Origin: Pseudogymnoascus destructans
Taxonomy: Eukaryota; Ascomycota; Leotiomycetes; Thelebolales; Thelebolaceae
Length of the DNA stretch: 64,000 nt
Direction of reading: 5' to 3'
NCBI RefSeq assembly: GCF_001641265.1
Contig: NW_020167536.1
Location: 186,001-250,000, forward strand
The notes under the pieces are model-generated. The model did no database searches, was not told the DNA's origin, and worked only from the letters and a program-made list of their open reading frames with translations. A program made the position numbers and the translations under genes. Positions 20,201 to 28,126 of this stretch are shown here, one piece after another. Each line of letters opens with the position of its first letter. Positions within the stretch are counted from its first letter, which is position 1.

Positions 20201-20738
20201 ACGATCCGCCGCATACGCAAACAAGAAGCGCAGTATGGAACCTGCCTTCAAGGAGGGGGATAAAGTATACCTACTCCGGAAACATATCAAAACGAAACGA
20301 CCAAGCACAAAGTTGGACTTCAAGAAATTGGGACCATTCAAAATATTGAACAAAGTCAGCTCAGTTAATTACAGACTGCAGCTACCCAGGAAGTCTAGAC
20401 TACACCCGGTATTTCATGTCTCACTACTGGAACCAGCAAGAGGAAATACCCCAATTGCGACCGACACCGAACTCCAACCCGAGAATGAGATAATCGAATA
20501 TGAGGTCGAAGCGATCCTAGACAGAAGGTTAGTAGGACGTCGAGAAGAGTTTTTGATAAAATGGGAAAATTACGAACCTACGGATAATTCGTGGGAACCA
20601 ACAAGGAACATCAGCAAAGAACTGCTGGAGGAATATCGACGCCGCCATCCGTCAGCCATTGATCCCAAGATGCAGGGGAGTAGGCCAGTGGATCGGAGGA
20701 AGCGAGGGTCCCGGTCACAGACGAGGAGGCAGCGCTAA
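17205..20738 (+). CDS. pol: Retroelement Pol (PR-RT-RH-IN-chromodomain), expressed by -1 frameshift
   Basis: Coordinates start at the first codon read after the slip; an internal ATG at 17286 opens a 1,150-aa frame. Domains in order: aspartic protease (DSGATGNF, about 17340); reverse transcriptase with LCVDYRALN, MPFGLTNAPA and the catalytic YLDD at about 18330; RNase H starting LETDSSDFAIGA; integrase zinc region (H-x-H/C-x2-C, ending CDICSKSK); integrase core with DFIVKLP, ISDRDKLF and HPQTDGQTERLNQTLEQ carrying the D, D, E residues; and a C-terminal chromodomain (YEVEAILDRR, EFLIKWENY, NSWEPTRNI) from about 20490. The chromodomain probably targets heterochromatin. No stop or frameshift was seen, so it could be active. 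The last 128 nt overlap the antisense ORF. Confidence 0.95.
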   Translation, partial: LGVLDGRPPASDTKRPSTDQLCATTGSMQLYVVAKIQQRHLRAMIDSGATGNFMTKKVADTQGFKTQLKTEPYPLMVVDGEPISTNEGMVTHETVPLEMVMLHGHKETIQFDIVHMDNHACILGVPWLKKHNPQIDWWNEKVVMSQCACEQRTDTRQREKPSQGRKELCATSELDDLAQASSPTSIPVEYKEYERLFQEGPKNEALPKHQPWDHEIPLEKDKSPPFGPIYQLSEKELKVLKEYIDDNLAKGFIKPSTSPAGSPVLFVPKKDGSLRLCVDYRALNNITIKDRYALPLINELHDRFQGAKIFSKLDLRGAYNLIRIKAGEEWKTAFRTRYGLFEYQVMPFGLTNAPASMQRLMNDALHEYLDIFTIVYLDDVLVYSATKEEHVKHVKLVLKKLKEYSLLLKPEKCEFHKNQVEFLGYIIGTHGIKMDQAKVTAVLEWPTPTTVKEVQAFLGFANFYRRFISGYSKVAQPLTELTRKDLEFKWTDKAEAAFQELKTKFTEAPILATFDPAKKIILETDSSDFAIGACLNQPDENGKFKPIAYYSRKLSPAELNYDIHDKELLAIVVAFEQWRVYLEGSTYPVQVWTDHKNLIYFTTTKVLNRRQVRWAETLAAYNFTITYRKGSENARADALSRRTDYAGPKEERPRAILKKTDAGIQYNELLATISVIEDTELEERLKKAYATDECAKRVLSKVEGDFTIDEQGLIRYKGLVYVPSQMRRPLVQEQHSLPAHGHQGVTRTFERITRHYYFPGMRKQVETVVRECDICSKSKSNRHLPYGQLKSTPVPKGAWKSIALDFIVKLPPSKDPLTGIEYDSILVITERLTKYGKFIPYLEASDAEALAYTFIRVILADHGMPEEIISDRDKLFTSKFWKSLMALLGTNHKLSTAFHPQTDGQTERLNQTLEQYLRSYVNHQQDNWVQILPIAQFAYNSAMTEATKVSPFFANYGYQPEAYRQPRPDESRAEQALIVVEQLKSFHEQLATDIQFLNERSAAYANKKRSMEPAFKEGDKVYLLRKHIKTKRPSTKLDFKKLGPFKILNKVSSVNYRLQLPRKSRLHPVFHVSLLEPARGNTPIATDTELQPENEIIEYEVEAILDRRLVGRREEFLIKWENYEPTDNSWEPTRNISKELLEEYRRRHPSAIDPKMQGSRPVDRRKRGSRSQTRRQR

Positions 20739-21225
20739 CTGCCTGCTCCTCAGCCTCAACAGCGTCACGCTTCTCAGCAGCCACACGTTCGGCCTCCTCT
20801 GCCGCATCAAGCTCGTCGAGGGTTTTCAAACCTCGCCGGAGCATATCTTTACCACGGGTCCGGATGAGGCGTTTCTGCTTCCGCAGACGAAGTAACTTCG
20901 AAAGGGTTTCTTCCTCTTCGCGATCCAGGCGATCCTCCTCCCGTTCGAGCTTCACCCAGTCGGGATGCTCAGGACCCATACAGTCACACTTTTCTTTCAA
21001 GTTGCGACGAACGCACTCGGCGCACCGCCGTGAATCATTTGGAGACGACACGCAAGTAATGTTTCGCCTCACGCAGTTCGAGCAAGAATCCATTTCGGGT
21101 AGTTCGTATCCGTGGTTCTTTATTCGACGGACAAGATCGTTGCGTTCCTGGAGTTTGCGGGCAGTGTCAGTAGGCATGTTGCATGTTGAAGGACTCGCTG
21201 AGGAGCAGCAGAGTCCCGGGGGCAT
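20611..21225 (-). CDS. Antisense ORF in the retroelement: Zn2Cys6-like cluster plus coiled coil
   Basis: A 204-codon frame lies opposite the pol 3' end and the pol-LTR gap. Start ATG at 21225; a second in-frame ATG is at 21177. Residues about 48-82 form C-x2-C-x6-C-x9-C-x2-C-x8-C with basic residues, which fits the fungal Zn(II)2Cys6 consensus (C-x2-C-x6-C-x5-12-C-x2-C-x6-9-C). A charged, probably coiled-coil stretch follows (from LEREEDRLDREEEE to about residue 155), then a Ser/Ala-rich tail ending in SWDQWL. This is the usual zinc cluster plus dimerisation layout, but a gag-like RNA-binding role is also possible. The 3' LTR lies immediately upstream in this orientation and could act as a promoter. 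The function is unknown. Confidence 0.6.
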   Translation of the reverse strand: MPPGLCCSSASPSTCNMPTDTARKLQERNDLVRRIKNHGYELPEMDSCSNCVRRNITCVSSPNDSRRCAECVRRNLKEKCDCMGPEHPDWVKLEREEDRLDREEEETLSKLLRLRKQKRLIRTRGKDMLRRGLKTLDELDAAEEAERVAAEKRDAVEAEEQAVSAASSSVTGTLASSDPLAYSPASWDQWLTDGGVDIPPAVLC

Positions 21226-21257
21226 GGACGTACTTATAGGATTCGAGACGAATGCCC

Positions 21258-21273
21258 AGGGGAAGGGAGCGAG
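21258..21273 (+). other. Polypurine tract
   Basis: AGGGGAAGGGAG followed by CGAG, ending directly at the 3' LTR. It is the expected primer for plus-strand DNA synthesis. Confidence 0.75.
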
Positions 21274-21748
21274 TGTTACGACGGAACAAGAAGGCTGGCC
21301 AACTACAGGACAGGAAGGAGGGAGGTCGCATGAGACCGGCCCTGGTACCTGGAGGGGCAGCGGGGAATAGTAGTTCCGAAAGTATCACGTGACGGACTCG
21401 CAGGATGATGAGAAGAGTCCTAAGAGTCCAGGACTCCGAGGACTCGAGTGAGTTCCCAGGAGTCCACTAGGCACGTGATGGACTCGCAGGATGATGAGAA
21501 GAGTCCTAAGAGTCCAGGACTCCGAGGACTCGAGTGAGTTCCCAAGAGTCCACTAGGCACGACGCCACTATATAAGTAGATAGTATTTCCTTAGATAGGA
21601 GCTTCGTGCTCAACTCAATACAGTATTTGTTATATACTAGTAACGTGTTACTTGAAGCCTTTGTGTCTGATCCCCTGCCTCCTCTGATAAGTAAACCTTT
21701 ACGCAAGAGAACCTCTGTGTCTTCTATCGTTTAGAAGTCAGCGTTACA
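21274..21748 (+). repeat. 3' LTR
   Basis: 475 bp, read base by base against the 5' LTR with no difference found. It is followed by the ATAAT target duplication. Confidence 0.95.
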
Positions 21749-21753
21749 ATAAT

Positions 21754-22259
21754 TTGTCTATGACATAATTTGTCTATGACATAATTTGTCTATAGGGGTA
21801 CTCTGACCTTGGACCTCCTTTTACTTCCTATAGGCTACGAACCTAAGAGATGGTTCTATGGGATTCTCTTACGTCGACTACAGTTACCAAGCCTGGTAAG
21901 TCATGGAAAGTCTTGGAAAATGAGAGAACTACACTCCTTTAGCATAAATAGGATTGCCCTTTCCTTAAGAAAGGGCAAGCAGACAATACAGTAAATCAAC
22001 TATCACATACTTCCACGTCTTTTCCAAGCTTCCAAGCATTCATCTTGTTACTCCTTGTTTCTGAAAAGTCAGTGAGGTGTTAACCTCTGACTTACCCCTG
22101 AGTTCCCAGACTCAACATTTGTTGCAACTTGTCTGAACCACTTCACTACATCACACACCTGATTGCTGCATTGTGGAATAGTCTAAGCTACGACCCTTTG
22201 GCTCTGTTTCCTAAGACAGTGTGTTGTCTTAGTAAATTCATCCCTTCCTTGGGTGGCTA
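21754..22259. other. Remainder of the 16-bp array and gene-free DNA
   Basis: The 16-bp array (TATGACATAATTTGTC) resumes after the element and ends near 21792. A stretch at 21880-22120 has a promoter-like TATA region (CATAAATAGG) and would suit an old LTR, but no paired end or duplication was found. No gene. Confidence 0.4.
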
Positions 22260-22390
22260 GATTCTCACATCTGGTGCACCCACCATTACACATTCGATAC
22301 ATTGCTTTTGAGAAGGTTCGGGAGTTGTTGATGTGCCCAGTTACGTAGAGCGCGGCGTTGCTCAATAGTTATTGCAAATCGTTTCATCAT
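22260..22390 (-). pseudogene. Frameshifted CENP-B/Tc5-type transposase HTH fragment
   Basis: On the minus strand from about 22390 the frame reads ITIEQRRALRNWAHQQ. After a frameshift, PEPSQKQCIE continues in the next frame. The combined pattern matches the N-terminal HTH of Tc5/CENP-B-type (pogo superfamily) transposases in fungi, which read (L/I)TxEQRxALRxWxxxxHPxPSQKQCIxWF. Only about 40 codons remain. Confidence 0.5.
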
Positions 22391-22719
22391 TTTGAGGCCT
22401 AAATAGAGCAACGAGAGCAACGTTAACACAGATAAAGCAATATTTAGGAGAGGAAGCTGCGATATCATGAGTATCGGTATTTGTATGGTGGTGAGGTTCG
22501 GACCAGGAAAAAATATCGCAATAATGAAGTTATCGCTTAATTGAGAATCATTATATCGGTGCTTTACTGTAGCCAGGTACCTCCCTCTGAAATGCCTTCG
22601 TCAATTTCGCGCAAATCAAGCTTTAGGAATAGCAAAGTGCGCATATTCGCACCCCCCCCTGAAAGAGCGCATTTTTTCTATATGAATCTAATTACTGCAC
22701 GTTCCAACAACAGAAGACC

Positions 22720-22793
22720 TCCCTCGTGGCGCAATTGGCTAGCGCGTTCGACTGTTAATCGAGAGGTTGGTGGTTCGAGCCCACCCGAGGGAG
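22720..22793 (+). tRNA. tRNA-Asn (GTT)
   Basis: A 74-nt cloverleaf: acceptor TCCCTCG/CGAGGGA, D arm GCGC...GCGC, anticodon loop CTGTTAA with GTT at 22754-22756, T arm GGTGG-TTCGAGC-CCACC, discriminator G. No intron. A TTTTT Pol III terminator follows at about 22797. Confidence 0.95.
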
Positions 22794-23039
22794 TTAATTT
22801 TTGATGTTTTCATATTTGAAACTTGTAGTATCTTGCGGCAATCTATAATCCGTCAATGGATCAATGGATCAATAAATACTATCCTTTTTCGCAGCCGCCC
22901 GACCCGGGCCTAAATCCAGAAGTTCGGGCTCAAGCAGCATGTGTAGACACAGGTAGTTCATCAGGTTTGTTTGCATAGTTACTTAAGAACGAGAAATTTT
23001 TGTGGATTTCGATTGCCATGCTATATCCATATTCCCAGA
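22794..23039. other. Short gene-free stretch
   Basis: A 40-residue plus-strand ORF at 22856-22978 (starts MDQWINKYYPFSQPPDPG) has a protein-like composition, but no partner exon was found, so it is left uncalled. Confidence 0.3.
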
Positions 23040-23297
23040 TTATTCATCGTGAATGTGCTGAAGGATATACCGTTTTACTGTCTTCGGCACCGTTGTGAGG
23101 TCAACCATCATAGCTCCACTGGTGATGTGCATGGGCTGACCATCAGCGTTAACTGCATCGATGCTCGAGGGAACGATTTCAATAGACAACTTGATTGAGA
23201 TTGAGTTGACATGAATGGTCGATTGATGGCGTTTTGGCGCATTGTCGAAGTCTTCAGAGTTGGAATCGTTATCAACTTCAGGCTCGATCTCTTGGAC
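23040..23297 (-). pseudogene. Orphan coding-like exon, unknown protein
   Basis: The minus strand has an acceptor TTTTATAG directly before 23297, then 85 sense codons and a TAA at 23040-23042. The peptide starts VQEIEPEVDNDSNSEDFD and ends TVPKTVKRYILQHIHDE, which has normal protein composition. An upstream donor (GTAAGT at 23343) gives a 45-bp intron, but the phase-0 frame before it meets a TGA within 20 bp and then GA-rich low-complexity DNA. It may be the last exon of a gene with an unrecognised small upstream exon, or the remnant of one. A second open frame across the same bases looks less protein-like. Confidence 0.35.
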
Positions 23298-24179
23298 CTA
23301 TAAAAGATTAGTTTTTCGACAGTAACAATGAAAATAAACTTACGGCATGATGAAGAATACTTCACAAACGCAGAGAGGGGGTAGAGATGATGGTAGGATT
23401 GGGGGGGTGGAGTGGGTGCAGTACAATTGTGTGCTCGAGATAGGGTGTGTAGGAGAGAGAGAGAGGGTGGAGAGAGAGAGAGAGGATGGAGAGAGAGAGA
23501 GAGGAGGGGGAGAGAGAGAGGAGGGGGAGAGAGTGCATGCGTGTTTGTGTGCTTTCAATGTGGTGGGAATCCACAACTTCATTCTTTACGATTTCTTACA
23601 TCTATGCCATCTAAAAACCCACGTCTCTCTGGCTTTGTTTATTGCAGTCTTAGTATTTTCACATTTATATGGTGTTTTAGGGGTCTAAAGGGGTCGGTTC
23701 CCCCTTCGAATATTTGAAAAAACGGAGTTAGTATAGCTCGACCTAAATTTGGCCCTGGGTTTGAGCATTTGCTATGCAGGGAAAGGAGATGGTGGTGGGG
23801 GGGTAAGGAAAAGGGGGTTGGAGCTCTCCGGTATGTAAGATGCGATATAGGCTGGTACGGGCTCGATGCATGGAATTCCCAGTTAGTTTTACTGCCATAT
23901 CCCAAGTCATCCGCCAAGCGATTCCTATGCGATCTCTGTGCCGCCTATATTTCCTACATTCAAACCAATGGTATTTTTGAGCAAGTTACATATCCTACTG
24001 TCCTCATCCAATGCGGCTTTGGCTCTCTTTGATATCCTTGCATGGCCACTCCCTCAATACATCGAGAGAGAAGGCACGTTAAGGGCGATAACAATAAAAT
24101 GATTTTCACGATATGCGTAGTTTCCATTATGATGCGCCTGAACTCCTCGCCACGGTCGTACGCTGAGACGTTTTCCCAT
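23298..24179. repeat. GA-rich low complexity and dispersed repeat copy B
   Basis: Purine-rich (GA)n sequence runs over about 23448-23535. Copy B of a dispersed repeat occupies about 23660-23768 (see 11571-11675). The rest shows no gene. Confidence 0.6.
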
Positions 24180-25431
24180 TCATGAGTCGATTCGAGGTGG
24201 TGACCTTGACACAGACTTCTTGCCTTTGGATTTAGAGGCACTAGAGCTGCGTCTAGACTCATCGTTTCTAAAGGTGGTTAGCATATTTACTTCGTGTTTG
24301 CTGATCTGTGAGGCGCCTTACGATCTCCGCCTCTCGCCCTCCTTTCTGAAAGTCTCAATGATCCTCAACATCTCCTTCCTTCCTCCATTAGCATCAACCA
24401 TTTTCCCACCCATACTCATGCTGATCTTCTCCTTGGCATTCGCGCTCAACAGCCTCTTTAGCAGCAAATGTCTCATCTGGATGCAGACATAAACTCCGCA
24501 ATCACTTCCGTTTTCTTGTTGCGGACTGTCGTCTAGGTTCATAAAACGGAGTGGCCTTCCAATTAATGTGCTCAGCTTATGGGTAGCATTGGCGGCTTCG
24601 TTGTAGTTTGAGGGCGACATCGAATCGTAGTGAAATGCCACGCCATCGATTATAGAGACCAGAAGCAAAGACCAGTGAGAACCACCTTCAGCAACGGAGA
24701 CGTTGCGGGCATCGTTTATTGGAAGAAAGATGTGTGTTGTGCGTGTGAAGTCTGGAAGGGCCTCCCTGAGAGTGTGCGGGTTCGGAGTCTGCATAAGCAT
24801 GAATGCCATAGAGGGTCGAAGAAGCACGATGTGAGACGTTGGGTATTGGGGCAGTTGCTCGCGCTCAAGATATCTAATAGGGTTAGCTGAGTCGTGTACT
24901 GGGCGAATATGTGGCTTACTCTTCCCAAAAAGAAATCGTCTAGAAGGTATCATTAGCATCATGTCGACCCAGGCATGCCAGAAGAACTTACATTGTCTGT
25001 TAACCAGTCATATTTGAGTGTATCAACATCTTCTTTCGTCACTGCGCGCATATTAGTCTATGTTTGTCGAAAAAAGCAAGCGGATATACAAACATCGAGT
25101 GTCGTAATCTATGGGACGAATTAGCTCCGTCTCCCATAACAACCACTGAATGAGAACTTACAACTCAAGTATGCATCATCGGGGGAGAGCTGTATAAAAC
25201 TCAAATTAGCTTTTGGTCTCTCGCGGTCCCAGTCTAGGTCCCGTCCGCGTTCATATGGCGAACTTGGTCTCCAGTAGCCCACAGGGTTACCGAGGCAAAG
25301 GGTCCATTCAGCAATGACCCGTAGAGAAGTGAGACGTGCAGAGTGAAGGGGAAATAAACCAAACATACACTATCTCCAAAGTGACGGCTCACTCTTCCCT
25401 TGAAAGGATGAAATCCTCCGTCTCGTGGCAT
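24180..25431 (-). CDS. NEDD8-specific cysteine protease, DEN1/SENP8 (DenA) type
   Basis: Ulp1-family (C48) protease that removes NEDD8 from cullins and other proteins; DenA controls fungal development. Seven exons: 25369-25431, 25162-25189, 25094-25108 (15 nt), 24992-25041, 24920-24939, 24322-24873, 24180-24267; 271 aa, all phases consistent. The joined core reads LSYYDTRLTKEDVDTLKYDW, then FWEEYLEREQL, ending in a Ser/Arg-rich tail. Catalytic residues: His125 (GGSHWSLL), Asp142 (FHYDSMSP), Gln178 and Cys184 (QQENGSDCGVYVC). The H-D spacing of 17 and Q-C spacing of 6 match human SENP8. Intron 1 (179 bp) is long; part of it is open in the frame of exon 2 (ERGRDLDWDRERPKANLSF), so exon 2 may start earlier. 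The frame upstream of ATG 25431 is open but lacks another ATG. Confidence 0.9.
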
Positions 25432-26108
25432 CCTTTCACGATTTTCCTGGGCGGAGATGCGAGCTGCAAGTTGGTGATGCGGGCTGAGACGCGGGGTCAA
25501 ACTGACTTCGGGGGCGCGAGGGTCTAGCTCGGTGACTGAGGGCTCCAAGGGACGTTTGCCAGGATAAGATATATTTCGGGGTATTGATATATTATATATC
25601 GAATATGCCGAAGCCGTGTCGGCTGTCGACTTGTCGACACTGTGGTGGTTCAGTCGCCGCTCCTTCGACGAAGAAGTGAAGGGTACGGGTCGCCAAGAGC
25701 TGGTGGGGCGGCTGGGACAACCAGAAAGGCCAGGAAAGTTTGGCGACAGCCGACTCGACGGCGTTAAACCTCAACAGGGACAGCCCCGGGAACGAGTTAG
25801 TAACTTATGGTTATGCTAAAACAAAGCCAGCCTCGTCATAAGCTGCGGTCCGTTTTACTCGTACTGAAACTGCTAACTGGGGCGCGCCTTATTTCCATTT
25901 CAGTTTTATGAACACCACAGCCTCATTTACACCCTGCAACTTCTCAATATCACCAATGGCTATGCTATGACGTAGCAGTTATGGATATACACAATTGAGC
26001 TGTGGCAGCTTACTTTCCCGCCGATAAGGAAATCAAGCCTCACTGACGCATGCGCTGTTCAGTACAAAGTGTCACAGGATACAATATTCACTGCGCATAA
26101 CAGTAAAT
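25432..26108. promoter_or_regulatory. Divergent promoter region, deneddylase / CDF transporter
   Basis: 677 bp between divergent starts. An AT-rich patch at 25565-25605 and a GGGGCGCGCC stretch at about 25879 are visible. No specific factor site was assigned. Confidence 0.45.
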
Positions 26109-27904
26109 ATGGAAGATGCAGCCTATAACTCGTCGCCTCCGAGGCACAGCCACATCCCACGGCTCAAAGGGTTCCTTCCGCTCAACGATGAGAGCCCAAT
26201 GGCGCTGCATAACGCAGGCGTGTTGAATTCGTTGATACGAACGCGCTCCAATACGTCGCTCCATAGGCTGAGACGCGCTCCATCTATTATCGTCGACGAT
26301 GAAGAGGTCGGGGAACGACTATCATGGCGATGGGATAGCGAAGAGTCGCCCCAAATGCGAAGAGCAAGCTCGGTACTATATGGACCGCAGATGCGAAGTA
26401 TGCGCCTGATTGGAAATAGTAACCCGAGATATAACTGGACGAGATACTGGAAGACTGAGGAGGAATTAAAGCTCATGAAACAGCCAATGTAGGTGTTCTC
26501 CTTCCAATGCTTGGCTTCGTACGCCGTCCCTGGGCACCTGTGGGACGCTGTACAGCTATGAGACATTATGGCCAAGCCCAACGGCGTGATGCTCTCAGAT
26601 CTTAAGTTATACTGACTTCAATAGTCGCCAATACTATGAGCGAACAAACTTGCTCATTCAGCAATACATTTATATTGACCGCCTCCTCGATTCCTCACTG
26701 CCTCACGATCTGCTTAATGAGTATAACACCAGTCGCGATCAACCCAGTGTCCCAGCAACCATATCTGAAGAACAATCATCTAACGAAGACTCTGGAAATC
26801 GAACAGAGCCCAATGGCGTCAGTTCGAACAATAAAAAGATAAAGCGGACGCCGAGGGACTTATTCAAAGTTCCGTCCGAAGATACGGCACTTTTGGAATA
26901 CTCGAACGACGAGGATAGCCCAAGACCAGAAATACCCGGCATGAGCGACGACAGTGTCGAAAGTGGCGATAGGATCGTTCAGCTTGCCATATATGTGAAT
27001 CTGGCCGCAAACATTTTTCTGCTGGGAGGTAAAATGGCAGTCATTGTACTCACGAGCTCGTTGTCCGTTCTAGCATCCCTTGTGGATGGTGCACTCGACC
27101 TCTTAAGTACAGGTATTGTGTGGACGACAACAAGGTTGATCGCTAGGCAGGATCGATATCGTTATCCTGTTGGACGGCGACGCCTTGAACCGATCGGTGT
27201 ACTGGTATTTTCAGTTATCATGGTAACGTGCTTTTTCCAAGTTGCACTGGAATGTTTCAACCGTTTGAACTCGGGAGATCACTCTATCATCCAGCTTGGT
27301 GTACCATCCATCGCCATCATGGCTTCGACTGTGGTAATCAAAGCCCTGTGCTGGCTTTGGTGCCGAGTCATCAAGAACTCCAGCGTGCAGGCGCTGGCAC
27401 AAGACGCTGAAACAGACGTCATCTTCAATTTATTTTCCATCATCTTCCCTCTGGGTAAGTTCTTATTCTTGCTGTTAAATACTCACCATACTAATATTTA
27501 TAGTTGGATATTACGCGAACCTCTGGTGGCTCGATGGGCTCGGAGGTCTTCTTCTCTCGGGTTACGTTATAGTCAACTGGGCTGGCACTTCTGCAGGGCA
27601 TATCCGTAACCTCACTGGCGCCGCTGCCACTGCTGATGAGCGCAATGTGCTTCTCTATCTGACCATGCGGTTCGCGAAGACTATAAAACAGATCCAGGGC
27701 TTGGAGGCTTACCATTCAGGGGATAAACTCAATGTGGAAGTCGATATAGTCCTTGATGAGACAACGAGCCTGCGAGATAGCCATGATTTGGGAGAGAGCC
27801 TTCAGTATGTTTTGGAGTCAGTGCCGACGGTGGATAGGGCATTTGTACATCAAGATTATGCAAGCTGGAACTTGCCGAGCCATATGCAACAGCAGGCGGA
27901 GTAG
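26109..27904 (+). CDS. Cation diffusion facilitator, Mn-CDF (metal tolerance protein) type
   Basis: Membrane antiporter that exports Mn2+ or a similar divalent metal from the cytosol into an organelle in exchange for protons. Exons 26109-26488, 26625-27454, 27504-27904; introns 136 and 49 bp; 536 aa. The N-terminal 240 residues are cytosolic and disordered. Transmembrane segments begin at about residue 245. The metal site is DxxxD in both TM2 (DGALD, 281-285) and TM5 (DAETD, 387-391), the Mn-CDF signature; Zn-CDFs have HxxxD. The C-terminal cytosolic domain (LDETTSLRDSHDLGESLQ) is the usual ferredoxin-like dimerisation fold. Phase-2 and phase-1 junctions give KQP-I-RQYYERTNLLIQQY and FPL-V-GYYANLWWLDG. 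Confidence 0.93.
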
Positions 27905-28126
27905 AGGAGTCCAGTATAAAGGAGTTGGGTTGGGTTTGAAGGTGTGAGTTGGACATATTTTGATATCCCCTCTGTCTCTGTATATTATAGACATATATAT
28001 GTATTACAGCTCCTTACTTCAATATCGCTGTTCCATGTGTGTGACGAGTGCTTTTCATTCATTACTATACAACCCTCCTTACGTGAGGATTTATTATCCA
28101 TATTGATATCCCATGGCATAAGACCA

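Larger units (their letters stand above)
14750..21748 (+). mobile_element. Intact Ty3/Gypsy chromovirus LTR retrotransposon
   Basis: A 6,999-bp element: 5' LTR 14750-15224, 3' LTR 21274-21748 (475 bp each, identical by eye), target duplication ATAAT at 14745-14749 and 21749-21753. The LTRs start TGTTACG and end CGTTACA. The order is primer site, gag, pol (protease, reverse transcriptase, RNase H, integrase, chromodomain), an antisense ORF, and a purine tract. Pol order and the C-terminal chromodomain place it in the chromoviruses. Open frames and matching LTRs imply recent insertion, after or without RIP, in contrast to the damaged DNA transposons beside it. It sits inside a 16-bp tandem array. 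Confidence 0.97.

Noticed and set aside
21880..22120. Possible solo Copia-type LTR
   Set aside because: TATA-like region and a CA end are suggestive, but no matching TG start, target duplication or coding remnant was found.
23448..23535. Possible CRISPR-like or ordered repeat array
   Set aside because: It is plain (GA)n low-complexity sequence with no spacer structure; CRISPR arrays are not expected in a fungal nuclear genome.
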